DNA of 34,802 nucleotides from an uncultured Bacteroidia bacterium (lineage in GTDB: Bacteria; Bacteroidota; Bacteroidia; Bacteroidales; UBA932). Below the pieces are notes generated by a model. It was not told the origin of the DNA and did no database searches. It worked only from the letters and a program-made list of their open reading frames with translations. A program made the position numbers and the translations under genes. Position 1 is the first letter of the stretch, and each line of letters opens with the position of its first letter. Location: NCBI GenBank assembly GCA_902796555.1, contig CADBPR010000058.1:1-34802 (forward strand), read 5' to 3'. This document shows, piece by piece, positions 7,572-16,214 of the stretch.

Positions 7572-9236
7572 ATGAAAAAGATATTTTTTCCTGTTTTTGT
7601 CCTGATGGCAACAGCTTCCCTGACCCTCTGCGGTTGCAAGAAATGGGTCAATGAGGCGCTGGATATCGAACCCTCCGACCGCTATACGGTGTCGGCCGTG
7701 TGGTCCAGCGAGACCTCCGCTGACACGTATCTGCTGGGTTTGTATTCCATCTTGAAAGAGAACAACGGCGGTGTCGGCGGTGACGGCAACCTGGTCTATT
7801 TCTGGGATGCCTACTCCGATATCATGAAGTCCAATTCCTGGAACCAGTACAACCATCCCTACAATGTGACTTTCCTGCAGGGTCCGTCCAGTTTCAGCGG
7901 CCAGAGCGCCGGTACCTTCGAGTGCTGGAGCGACAGCTACACCCGGATTCGCCGCTGCAACGAGTTCCTGCGGGATGCCCCCATCTACGGTCCGAACATC
8001 AGTGACACCTATGCCCAGACCCGCATGGGAGAGGCGCGCTTCGTCCGTGCGTTCATTTACTGGCGGCTGATGGCCATTTATGGCAAATGCATTCTGCGGG
8101 ATGCCGTGGACGGCCCCGACCAGAACAACAAAGGCCTGGCCACACCGGACCAGATCTGGGACCTGGTGGAAGCCGACCTCCGCTATGCCGGTGAGAACAT
8201 TGCTACCGGTCTGCCGGAGGGACGTATTACCCGGGCTGCTGCGTGGGCCCTGCTGTCCCGTACGATGCTGTATGCCGGGCGCTGGGACGTCGCCATCGAG
8301 GCGGCCGACAAGTGCAAGGAATGTGGCGGACAGCTGGATCCCAACTATGCCCACGTATTCGAGGACAGCGCGTCACCGGAGAATCTGATGGTGTTCAAAT
8401 TCCAGCAGAACAAGCTGACCCACAGGGCCGATGTCTTCTTCCGGCCGCTCGGCGACGGTGCGCAGGACGGTCTGCATCCCGGTGCGAACATCTATGCCGT
8501 GTTCGGTCCTACTTCCGAACTGGTGGACAGCTACGAAATGGCGGACGGAACGCCCTTCTCCTGGAGCACCCACGGTGATGACCCGTATACGGGCCGGGAG
8601 CCGCGTTTCTATGCGTCCATCCTCTACAACGGCGCTCCTTGGGAGGGCCGGACCATCGAGACCTTTGACGGCGGGGCCGACAAGATTGTCGAATTCAATA
8701 TATCCGGTTCTGCCGGTTCCACGGTTACCGGCTATTACCTGAAGAAGTTCATCACCGAAGGTCAGACCGGTTGGGAGAAATTCGGCAGCGACCATTTCGC
8801 CACCCTGATCCGCTATGCGGAAGTCCTGCTCAACAAGGCCGAAGCCTATGCCATGAGCGGTGACCTCACCAACGCCAACATCACCTTGAACGAGGTACGG
8901 AGTCGTGTCGGCCTGCCCGGCCGCGGCGGTACTACGCTGGAGGAAGTGATGGCCGACATCAAACACGAACGGATGGTGGAACTGGCGGGCGAGGGCCTTC
9001 GTTTCTGGGACCTGCGCCGCTGGAAAGACGCGGTCGACGTGATAAACGAGAAGAATTTCCACGGCTGCTGGATTACCAAGAACGACGACGGTACCTTTAC
9101 CTACAAGCAGGTTAGCTGCGACGGTGCCGGCAAGACCCACACCTTCCTGGAAAGCTACTACGCCTTTGCGATTCCCATCGGTGAAATCTCCAACAATGAA
9201 TCCATTACCGCTGCCGAACAGAATCCGGGGTGGTAA
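7572..9236 (+). CDS. SusD/RagB family surface glycan-binding lipoprotein
   Basis: 554 residues. The signal peptide has lipobox LCGC (Cys22). The body shows the SusD/RagB layout: an N-terminal SusD-like part with WSSETSADTYLLGLYSIL and the TPR-like segment RIRRCNEFLRDAP...RMGEARFVRAFIYWRLMAIYG, and a C-terminal RagB/SusD domain with LIRYAEVLLNKAEAYAMSGD and IKHERMVELAGEGLRFWDLRRW, the best-conserved blocks of the family. It acts on the cell surface as the lid over the SusC barrel. An SD-like GGAGG lies in the 15-base gap after susC. The pairing with an adjacent susC marks a polysaccharide-utilisation-type locus. Confidence 0.95.
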   Translation: MKKIFFPVFVLMATASLTLCGCKKWVNEALDIEPSDRYTVSAVWSSETSADTYLLGLYSILKENNGGVGGDGNLVYFWDAYSDIMKSNSWNQYNHPYNVTFLQGPSSFSGQSAGTFECWSDSYTRIRRCNEFLRDAPIYGPNISDTYAQTRMGEARFVRAFIYWRLMAIYGKCILRDAVDGPDQNNKGLATPDQIWDLVEADLRYAGENIATGLPEGRITRAAAWALLSRTMLYAGRWDVAIEAADKCKECGGQLDPNYAHVFEDSASPENLMVFKFQQNKLTHRADVFFRPLGDGAQDGLHPGANIYAVFGPTSELVDSYEMADGTPFSWSTHGDDPYTGREPRFYASILYNGAPWEGRTIETFDGGADKIVEFNISGSAGSTVTGYYLKKFITEGQTGWEKFGSDHFATLIRYAEVLLNKAEAYAMSGDLTNANITLNEVRSRVGLPGRGGTTLEEVMADIKHERMVELAGEGLRFWDLRRWKDAVDVINEKNFHGCWITKNDDGTFTYKQVSCDGAGKTHTFLESYYAFAIPIGEISNNESITAAEQNPGW

Positions 9237-9251
9237 TCAAAACAGCTGAAT

Positions 9252-9680
9252 ATGAAAAAGTTAGTATCTATATTGGGACTTACCCTGCTGGCCATGGGCC
9301 TGTTCTCCTGCGCCAAGCCGGATGCGGACTATGTCCATGACGATGCCACCATTTCGGCCATCTACGTGCTGAGCACGATGAAAGACGCCACCGGAAAGAC
9401 GCTTTCCGTTTCGTTCCCGGGCGCTATCAACCAGGAGGACGGGAGCATCGCGTTCACCATCACCAAGGACAAGCGGAAACAGATTGACCTGACGGCCGTG
9501 AAACTCCGTGCCAATGTCGGTTACGATGCCTATATCAAAGTGACCAAGGAAGCCGGAAAAGACGTGGACCGTACACTGTACGGGATTCACGATCTGTCGG
9601 AAGGCCTGGAACTGACCGTTACGGCCCAGATGACCGGCCGGACCAAAGATTATCACATCACAGCCCGATACGAAAAGTAA
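9252..9680 (+). CDS. Small surface lipoprotein with one beta-sandwich-like domain
   Basis: 142 residues. Signal peptide with lipobox LFSC (Cys20). The mature part (ISAIYVLSTMKDATGK, FTITKDKRKQIDLTAVKL, ELTVTAQMTGRTKDYHITAR) has the pattern of the repeated immunoglobulin-like domain of DUF5018-type proteins, in which a final strand follows a phrase such as 'tgrtkdYhI'. That assignment is by pattern only. It starts 15 bases after susD and ends 15 bases before the next lipoprotein. This position is usually held by surface glycan-binding proteins (SusE/F-like), so a ligand-binding accessory role is likely; no catalytic motif is seen. Confidence 0.75.
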   Translation: MKKLVSILGLTLLAMGLFSCAKPDADYVHDDATISAIYVLSTMKDATGKTLSVSFPGAINQEDGSIAFTITKDKRKQIDLTAVKLRANVGYDAYIKVTKEAGKDVDRTLYGIHDLSEGLELTVTAQMTGRTKDYHITARYEK

Positions 9681-9695
9681 TAAACCAATAATTAA

Positions 9696-11261
9696 ATGAA
9701 AATGAAAAAGTTAGCAATGATTTTCTCTGCGATGGCACTGTTGGTGTCTTTCGCAGCCTGTCAGCCCGAAAAGAATCCCGAAGGACAGACGCCCGGCGGT
9801 AGTGTCGACCCGGGAGCCAGCACGGATCCCACTGTGAGCGAGGATCCCGGCGCCCCCAAGAGCACGGAATGCCGTCTGACCAGCTTCGTAATCAAGACCG
9901 ACCTTTTCACGCTGGACGGTTTTGTGGACCAGACCGACAAGAGCGTTGAAATTTCCTACATGCCGAACGAGTACGAATTCCTTTCTGCTGCTGTCGCCGA
10001 GGTTGAAATCTCTGAAAAAGCGACCATCACCCCGGATCCGACAACGCCGATTGACTACACCGTGAGCGAAGGCGTCACCTTCACCGTGACCGCCGAAGAC
10101 GGCGAAACGAAAACCGAGTACCATGTCTATCTGGCCGCCGCTGAATTCTCCGAGCGCGCCGAGAAGCGTTGGGAAAAGACCTATGGCGAAATGAAAATCG
10201 CTGCCAAGCCCAATTTTGACTGCGGTATCGCATTCTGCGACACGGAGCATTTCGTCTATGCCGACCTGAACGTCTTCGACCTGGACGGCAACAAGGTGGG
10301 TACCCTGAATACGGACGGTGTGACGGGGCTGGAAGTGTATGCCGACGGCAAAGTCGCCGCGACCGGCCAACTGGCTGCCATGACCAATGACGACAATGGC
10401 GTGCTGGTAGCCATCACTTCCTTTACCGGCGAATATGTGGAAGGCGGTTCCGGCTGCAAGACCGAGGTCTATGCCTGGAAAGACGGCTGGGACAAAGCTC
10501 CGACCAAGGTTTACGGTCCGGTTGACTATCAGTGCATGTATATGTCTGCCTCCGGCGAGGTGGAAGGCGATTTCGTGCTGAACTTCCGCACCGGTGCCAA
10601 CAACCCGCAGATGCACCATGTCCTGGTGTTCCATGGCGGTAAATTCTTCAACGAGGACGGCAGTTCCGCCGCTACCTGGTACGGTCCTATGATTGAGCAC
10701 CCTGGAAACGACGGTTGCTGGGGCCAGATGCTGTCCTTCTTCTCCGGTGACCCGGAAGAAGGTTTCGTGGTCTGGGATTCCCTCGCCGCTGCCGAATACG
10801 GCATGACCGGCAACGCCTCCGCTGCGTTCTATGTCTACAATGAAGGCCTCCAGGCCTTTGTCAATCAGGCAGCCGTTGAGCTCCAGCTGTTCGGTCAGGT
10901 CAACTGGACCAACTGGGATTCCGAAGGCGGAATGTTCTCCTATGGTAACTACTCCACCGGCCATGTACGGGCCTTCAAATACAACGGTCTGAAGTACATC
11001 ATCGCCGCTACTTCTTCCTGGCCGAATACCTGGATTACGATTCAGAAAGCAGAGGAAGTCGCCTATGATGACGAAGAGACGGAAGAGGTGGACGAGTCCG
11101 CCGCCAACTATCTCCTGCCGACCGTTCGTGTCGAGGATACTGCCCAGTGCCGTCCTTGCAGCGCCTATGTCTATGACCCTGCCACCGGTACCGGTCATGT
11201 CGTCTATGCTGCTCAGAACGCCAAAGTGCTGGCCTTCGACCTGATTACCGACAGACTGTAA
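9696..11261 (+). CDS. DUF5018-like surface lipoprotein of the susCD locus
   Basis: 521 residues. Signal peptide with lipobox FAAC (Cys22); the start could also be ATG 9702. An acidic Gly/Pro/Ser/Asp linker follows (about 27-53). Next is an N-terminal domain (CRLTSFVIKTDLFTLDGFVD ... ITPDPTTPIDYTVSEGVTFTVTAEDGETKTEYHVYL) matching the DUF5018 pattern. The remaining roughly 370 residues are rich in aromatics and short strands, with repeated phrases such as DLNVFDLDGNKVGTLNTDG, which suggests a beta-propeller. No catalytic residues are recognisable. By position and build it is probably the locus's surface glycan-binding protein. It lies 124 bases upstream of the GHL10 gene, separated by a large hairpin. 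Confidence 0.8.
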   Translation: MKMKKLAMIFSAMALLVSFAACQPEKNPEGQTPGGSVDPGASTDPTVSEDPGAPKSTECRLTSFVIKTDLFTLDGFVDQTDKSVEISYMPNEYEFLSAAVAEVEISEKATITPDPTTPIDYTVSEGVTFTVTAEDGETKTEYHVYLAAAEFSERAEKRWEKTYGEMKIAAKPNFDCGIAFCDTEHFVYADLNVFDLDGNKVGTLNTDGVTGLEVYADGKVAATGQLAAMTNDDNGVLVAITSFTGEYVEGGSGCKTEVYAWKDGWDKAPTKVYGPVDYQCMYMSASGEVEGDFVLNFRTGANNPQMHHVLVFHGGKFFNEDGSSAATWYGPMIEHPGNDGCWGQMLSFFSGDPEEGFVVWDSLAAAEYGMTGNASAAFYVYNEGLQAFVNQAAVELQLFGQVNWTNWDSEGGMFSYGNYSTGHVRAFKYNGLKYIIAATSSWPNTWITIQKAEEVAYDDEETEEVDESAANYLLPTVRVEDTAQCRPCSAYVYDPATGTGHVVYAAQNAKVLAFDLITDRL

Positions 11262-11273
11262 ACGACTTATTTT

Positions 11274-11375
11274 AAGGGGGTGACCAGATGATTCTTCGCT
11301 CCGTCCGGCATAGCGGCCACATGGGTTGGTGCGTCCGGAGGAACCCGCTGAAGAATCGCGCAGGGTCACCCTCTT
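11274..11375 (+). promoter_or_regulatory. Long inverted-repeat RNA element ahead of the GHL10 gene
   Basis: The 124-base gap between the DUF5018-like and GHL10 genes folds on itself. Outer stem 11274-11285 (AAGGGGGTGACC) pairs with 11364-11375 in 12 pairs, one of them G-U. After a small internal loop, GATTCTTC (11290-11297) pairs perfectly with GAAGAATC (11350-11357). An inner CTCCG/CGGAG stem (11299-11303/11336-11340) follows. There is no U-tract after it and no TAnnTTTG box inside it, so it looks like a structured leader or processing/stability element rather than a simple terminator. Confidence 0.55.
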
Positions 11376-11385
11376 GCCTGCCAAA

Positions 11386-12846
11386 ATGAAAAGCAACAAA
11401 ATACTGATACTGCTCTGCTGTCTGTTCCCGGTACTTTTCTCCTGTGAGAAAAAACCGGAGCCGCAGCCTGTCGTCAATCCTTCTGAAGAGCCGGCGCCCG
11501 CTTCGGAAGACCCGTCCGTGTCGGACGACCCCGTCAGTGCCGACCCGTCCGCCGAAGAATCGAAAGATCCGATTACGGACGAATCCGTGGACCCGAACTA
11601 CATCGCCCCCGGCGACACCGTCCGCGAAAAGCCCGTCGTCATGTGGATTGACGCCAGCGCCAATTTCATGCGCTTCGCCAAAAAATCCGACATCAAGGCC
11701 ACGCTGAAAAAGGCGCGGAGCTATGGTTTCAACGGGATTGTCGTCGGTGTCAAGCCCGGACAGGGAACCGCCCTGTACGAGAGCGAGTTCCTCAAACCCT
11801 GCACAACCCTGAACGGCGTGACCGTCGAGCGGGACTATGATTACCTGGAGTTTATTCTGCAGGAAGCCAAAGCCCTGGGTATGCGGGTGGAAGCCTCTGC
11901 CTCCGTCATGGTGATGGGAGAAGAAGGGGGCACCACCGGCGCCATCTTCGAGGATCCCTATTTCGCCGAACTGGAATGTGTGGAATGGCTGCCGACCGGT
12001 CTGCAGAAGATTTCGAAAGGGGATACCTTCGCGGCCATCAATCCGGCGCACCCCAATACGGTGGCCTACGTCAAACGGATGATAACGGAGATTTTCTCCA
12101 ATCCCAAGTATGCGGCCCTGGACGGCTTCTGCCTCGATTATTGCCGGTATATGGATGCCAACAGCGACTTCTCGGACTATTCCCGTCACGCCTTTGAGGA
12201 GTACATCGGACAGACGGTCGAGAACTGGCCGGAAGATATTTTCTATTTCAAATCTCCGACCGTCGCCAAGGGTGACTATACGCCGGGACCTTTGTACAAC
12301 CAGTGGATTGAATGGCGCTCCCATGTGATTCAGCATGTGGTCAGCGAAGCCCGGGCCGCTCTGAAGGCCGTCCGTCCGGATGCCGACCTGTCCGTTTGGG
12401 CAGCCGCCTGGTACCCGCTGCCGCATACCGGCCAGAACTGGGGCAGTACCAAGTATACCAGCGTCAATTCCAACTGGTGGGCAACGAATACGTACAACAC
12501 GACCGGATATGCAGACCAGCTCGATTACTTCCAGCTGGGTGCGTATTATAACAAAGTGAGCGGCTTCGGCGGCAGTGATACCATTGAGTATGCCATCAAC
12601 CGGACCAAGACCATCCTGAAAGGGGACTGCCCGATGTGGGGTACCTTCTCGGTGGCTTCCAGCAATTTCAAGGCCCAGACGGCTACGAAGCTTTGCCTGC
12701 TCCAGACGGACGGCTGTATGGTATTCGATTTGTGTCATATCGCAGCTTACCAGTATTGGCAGAAGATTAAAATGGGCGTGGATGATGCCTGGGAAGAGCT
12801 CGGCGTCAATTCTCCGCTCAAAGTCAAACAGTTCCCGAAGGAATAG
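11386..12846 (+). CDS. GHL10 family glycosyl-hydrolase-like surface lipoprotein
   Basis: 486 residues. Signal peptide with lipobox LFSC (Cys20), then a Pro/Ser/Glu/Asp linker (about 23-72). From residue 84 comes a TIM-barrel domain of the GHL10 (DUF187, COG1649) type: VVMWIDASANFMRFAKKSDI, GFNGIVVGVKPGQG, AKALGMRVEASASVM, INPAHPNTVAYVKRM and GFCLDYCRYMD, with Asp251 a likely active-site residue. The E. coli relative DigH cleaves peptidoglycan glycan strands stripped of stem peptides; other members are uncharacterised. The frame is open from 11326, but only ATG 11386 gives a signal peptide. Probably the endo-acting enzyme of the locus and its last gene, with a strong terminator 11 bases after the stop. 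Confidence 0.85.
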   Translation: MKSNKILILLCCLFPVLFSCEKKPEPQPVVNPSEEPAPASEDPSVSDDPVSADPSAEESKDPITDESVDPNYIAPGDTVREKPVVMWIDASANFMRFAKKSDIKATLKKARSYGFNGIVVGVKPGQGTALYESEFLKPCTTLNGVTVERDYDYLEFILQEAKALGMRVEASASVMVMGEEGGTTGAIFEDPYFAELECVEWLPTGLQKISKGDTFAAINPAHPNTVAYVKRMITEIFSNPKYAALDGFCLDYCRYMDANSDFSDYSRHAFEEYIGQTVENWPEDIFYFKSPTVAKGDYTPGPLYNQWIEWRSHVIQHVVSEARAALKAVRPDADLSVWAAAWYPLPHTGQNWGSTKYTSVNSNWWATNTYNTTGYADQLDYFQLGAYYNKVSGFGGSDTIEYAINRTKTILKGDCPMWGTFSVASSNFKAQTATKLCLLQTDGCMVFDLCHIAAYQYWQKIKMGVDDAWEELGVNSPLKVKQFPKE

Positions 12847-12856
12847 CGGAAGAAGG

Positions 12857-12889
12857 GCAGGTGGCACGGATGGTCACCTGCTTTTTTTT
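12857..12889 (+). terminator. Rho-independent terminator of the susCD locus
   Basis: GCAGGTG (12857-12863) pairs with CACCTGC (12875-12881) and is followed directly by eight T residues (12882-12889). It begins 10 bases after the GHL10 stop and also separates this operon from the convergent pilus operon, whose last gene ends at 12888. Confidence 0.9.
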
Positions 12890-15800
12890 ATTCAAAACGG
12901 AGACTGAGGGAGGACCAACTGCAGGGAAGGTCCATGCTGTCGCTCCGGTTGACGCAGAGTACTTCATACGGGACGCCGGCACCCCGGAGCGCCGCTCCGG
13001 CCGGGTAATAATAGCGCCAGTCCCCATAATCGCGGTGGCTCAGCAGACCGTCCAGGACGGCCCGGTCCACCCGCAGGTTCGGAGTGGGGTTGTCGGCGAG
13101 GAAGCAGGCCGTATCATCGGGATACAGGGCCGGTTGCGCCGTTTTGCGTGCATTCCAGGCTTTCCGGACGTTTTTCCCGGGATAGTAAGTCCAGACGGCG
13201 GTTCCGAAGTACCGGGGGTCGTCCACCCAGAAAGGCGTCATCGAATACCAGTAGGCGCAACGCAGGCGGCTGAAATCCACATAGGATTCCGCATACAGAA
13301 CCTGCTGATACGAATTGGAATCCGGAATGGTGCTGCCGTTGTCATACTGGCAGAACGCCCGGTTGATGAATTCTCCGACCGTGCAGCTGTGATACGTACC
13401 CATCATGTAGTCCGGGTTATACGCAATTTGTACCTGATTCGTGGAAGCGAACCGGTCCGGCAGCTTCCCGAAATACAGAAACTTCTGACCCTCCAGCACG
13501 GACCGGATCTGCTGCAGGCCCGCATGGGGCGTGCCGCCGCTGAGGGATGTCGTGATATCCGCTTTGACATTGACGCTGGCCGTCGGAATCATTTGCCCCG
13601 TGAGGAAATCCGGTTTATAAAAGTCACCTGGCTCCGACGGCGCTTTGGCGATGCCGCAGAACGTGGCATGCAGGTAGATTTCGACATAGCCGATGGCTTG
13701 CGTCAGGCTCTGCCCGCTGTGGAGGTTGGTGAGGGTTCCCGTCAGCGTATACCGCCCGGAAGAGGGCGTCGTGGCAGCCTGCGGTGCGGTATGAATCCGC
13801 CTGTCGGAACCCATGGAGAAAGCGATGTCTGCCGCGGAGGAAGTAATCTGCAGTTGTGCGGGGGCGATGCCCAGCCCCGTATCGGGCGGCAGGGCTTCAC
13901 CGACGGCGACAGAGGTCCCGCTCACATGACTTGAGAGGGTATACCCGTCCAGAACGTGGTTGTCAATATCCCCGAATGAACTGCTCGCCGTGAGCGCCCG
14001 GAAAGGCTGTGCGAGGGTAACGGATATCCGCCGGAGGGTCACGTCGCTGCACGCCCGGGCGCCGATTTCCACCGCACTGGCAAAAGTACGTCCCAGGTAG
14101 GTCCGGATGGCCTGGCCGCCGGCCGTCAGCCGCCGCACGGCAAGCTGCCGGTTCTCCGCGACATCGTCGCTGCCGGGATTCAGGAAACGGCCGGCCGGAT
14201 CGTTGTAGGTAAAGACAGGCTTCAGATAGGTGTCATACAAGCTCCTGTCCAGCCCAAGCCCGTCCGTCGTCACGCCGTTGCAAAGGGTCATCTCCTGTCC
14301 CTCTTCTGTCCGGTAACCGACCTGAACCGGCACCTTCGTTCCGTCGGCTTCCAGCAGCACGCTTTCGGGTTCGACATACAGCCGGGGCACCTTGCAGTCG
14401 ATGCTGGCCGTATAGGCTTTCCCGGATACCGGATCCTCTCCAATCCAGGCGGAACCGTTCCACAGCTGGATGTTCACTTTGGCGGAGCCGCTTCCAATCA
14501 GGCTGACCAGGCAGCTCCGGTCATCCCGGGCCGTCACGGCGATTTTCTGCTCGCTCCCCGCAGCCACGCTGTACCGGACTTTGGATGCCCAGGCAGGTAG
14601 TTCGGTCGCTTTCAGAATGCCCTTCTGGCCGATGTAGCGGGTTTGTTCCAAACCGCCGACCAACAATCCGCCCGGCGTCCCGGTGTTGATGGTGAACGTG
14701 GCTTTTTTGCGCCCGTCGAAAGTCTCCACCGTAACCGGTATCACGCGCCCTTCCGGCAGGCTCGCGCCGCCCTCGAAAATGAAAAATCCCTGCCAACCCG
14801 GATCGGCCGTCAAACCTGAGTAGGTTGGAGAACTGTTCGCAAGGCGGTTGTATTCCTCCTCCGTCCAGTAATAGGTTTTACCCGTGTATGAGATAAAGGG
14901 AACGCGTTTGTCAAAGTTCCAGCTGATGCCGGCCTCCTGGAGCTCCTGGACGCTCTCGTCGCGGACTTTCCAGCCGGTGGTGCCATTGTACTGCGACAAG
15001 GTATAATCGACCCCCGCCTGGGTATCGATACCATAGGTTACGTACGCCTGGCAAGTACCGCCGGCTTCCAGCCCGGTAACGCTCCCGGTATAGAGCACCG
15101 GACCGCTCCCGCCAATCTCAATCCGCCGGATGGCCGTTACCGTCAGGCTGCGCGTATCTTCCATTGCGAAATCACTCTTCCAGACAGAAAAATAGACACC
15201 GGCTTCCGTCGGGGTCAGGGTGATGTTGTAGCAACAGTTCCGTTCCACCGAAAAGTCACTGACGGTATCCGACCCGATACAAAAGCGGTACTGTCCGCTG
15301 CCATGTACCCCGAATTCGGAACGGATCTGCCCCTCTACCGTCAGATAACTCAGGCAATTTTCCCGTCCCGTCTCGGCCGACGCTACCTTTTCCGGTGTTT
15401 TCTGATAGGGGTCCCGGTTGTCCTGCAACAATTTGCCCTGCCGGTTTTCCGGATAATAGACGATGATGGGGGCCAGCCCTTTTCGCTGCGCCTCCGTGAG
15501 GCTGCTGTTGTCCAGAACTTCCGCCATTTCGTCCCCTGAGACGGCGGCGTATCCGTCTTCGGCAAAAGGCATCAGAACGCGGGCCCCCTTGCCGGCCCGG
15601 ACCGCAGTCAGGTCAAACTGCAGGTTTCCCAGCTGGCTCAGGTCCAGTCTCAGGGCCACCTTGGCCCATAAACAGGTCAGCGGAATGTGAATCTGCCCGT
15701 CCTCCTGCCCGTCCAGCCGGTCCGCCTCATCCGGGGTCATCCCCGTCAGCTTCCCGGCCCGGTCCAGGCCATACTGCTGCTGGTTCAGTGCCGGCGATGT

Positions 15801-16190
15801 GTAGGTGTACCGAAGGGACGCAACCTGCTCCCGGTCTTCCGGAAAGACCGGCCGGGCATTTCCGCCGGCGTCATAGGCAATCGCGCCGCTGAGGAAATAC
15901 CAGTCATAAGCCTGTCCTTCCCGCAGTACGTCCGCAGGCGACGTATGACTGTCCTGCACATTGCTTTGCGAAGTCCAGACACGTTTGCCGGTCGTACAGT
16001 CGTAGACGGCCAGGCAGGTGCCGGTCAATACGTGGTCCATGTCCGCGATGCCATAGGCTTTCGTCGCGGTATCGTCGGACCGGACGGTCCAGGCGGAGGC
16101 GGCCGGCCGGCAGGGTGCCTCCGATGGCTCCAAAGGAACTGCCGTACAGGAAAGGACGGCGAATGTCAGGGGTAATAATTTGATTTTCAT
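12888..16190 (-). CDS. DUF4906-like giant pilus-locus lipoprotein, candidate tip protein
   Basis: 1100 residues from ATG 16190 (1107 from ATG 16211). I prefer 16190 because it gives a compact signal peptide with lipobox VLSC (Cys15). The N-terminal region (about 50-330, e.g. YDWYFLSGAIAYD, LWAKVALRLDLSQLGN, YRFCIGSDTVSDFSVERNCCYNITLTPTEAG) looks fimbrillin-like. A long series of beta-rich segments follows, and the C-terminal third (WVDDPRYFGTAVWTYYPGKN, RYYYPAGAALRGAGVPYEVLCVN) resembles DUF4906 proteins found at the end of Bacteroidales fimbrial clusters. Long last genes in such operons, such as Mfa5 in Porphyromonas, lie at the pilus tip and act in adhesion, so that is the inferred role. 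The family call is by pattern and gene order; no enzyme motif is seen. Confidence 0.75.
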   Translation of the reverse strand: MKIKLLPLTFAVLSCTAVPLEPSEAPCRPAASAWTVRSDDTATKAYGIADMDHVLTGTCLAVYDCTTGKRVWTSQSNVQDSHTSPADVLREGQAYDWYFLSGAIAYDAGGNARPVFPEDREQVASLRYTYTSPALNQQQYGLDRAGKLTGMTPDEADRLDGQEDGQIHIPLTCLWAKVALRLDLSQLGNLQFDLTAVRAGKGARVLMPFAEDGYAAVSGDEMAEVLDNSSLTEAQRKGLAPIIVYYPENRQGKLLQDNRDPYQKTPEKVASAETGRENCLSYLTVEGQIRSEFGVHGSGQYRFCIGSDTVSDFSVERNCCYNITLTPTEAGVYFSVWKSDFAMEDTRSLTVTAIRRIEIGGSGPVLYTGSVTGLEAGGTCQAYVTYGIDTQAGVDYTLSQYNGTTGWKVRDESVQELQEAGISWNFDKRVPFISYTGKTYYWTEEEYNRLANSSPTYSGLTADPGWQGFFIFEGGASLPEGRVIPVTVETFDGRKKATFTINTGTPGGLLVGGLEQTRYIGQKGILKATELPAWASKVRYSVAAGSEQKIAVTARDDRSCLVSLIGSGSAKVNIQLWNGSAWIGEDPVSGKAYTASIDCKVPRLYVEPESVLLEADGTKVPVQVGYRTEEGQEMTLCNGVTTDGLGLDRSLYDTYLKPVFTYNDPAGRFLNPGSDDVAENRQLAVRRLTAGGQAIRTYLGRTFASAVEIGARACSDVTLRRISVTLAQPFRALTASSSFGDIDNHVLDGYTLSSHVSGTSVAVGEALPPDTGLGIAPAQLQITSSAADIAFSMGSDRRIHTAPQAATTPSSGRYTLTGTLTNLHSGQSLTQAIGYVEIYLHATFCGIAKAPSEPGDFYKPDFLTGQMIPTASVNVKADITTSLSGGTPHAGLQQIRSVLEGQKFLYFGKLPDRFASTNQVQIAYNPDYMMGTYHSCTVGEFINRAFCQYDNGSTIPDSNSYQQVLYAESYVDFSRLRCAYWYSMTPFWVDDPRYFGTAVWTYYPGKNVRKAWNARKTAQPALYPDDTACFLADNPTPNLRVDRAVLDGLLSHRDYGDWRYYYPAGAALRGAGVPYEVLCVNRSDSMDLPCSWSSLSLRFE

Positions 16191-16214
16191 TGGGTAATAG
16201 GTAATCTTCATACA

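Noticed and set aside
7557..9695. Identical 15-base gaps between susC, susD and the next two genes as a conserved element
   Set aside because: The lengths match but the sequences do not, so it looks like ordinary tight packing.
11274..11375. The long inverted repeat as a MITE or insertion-sequence remnant
   Set aside because: No flanking target duplication, no second copy in the window, and symmetry that continues inward like an RNA hairpin rather than only at the ends.
9711..11477. 588-residue open frame on the minus strand across the DUF5018-like gene
   Set aside because: Long only because of GC-rich codon use; no signal peptide, promoter or recognisable motif, and the plus-strand lipoprotein is clear.
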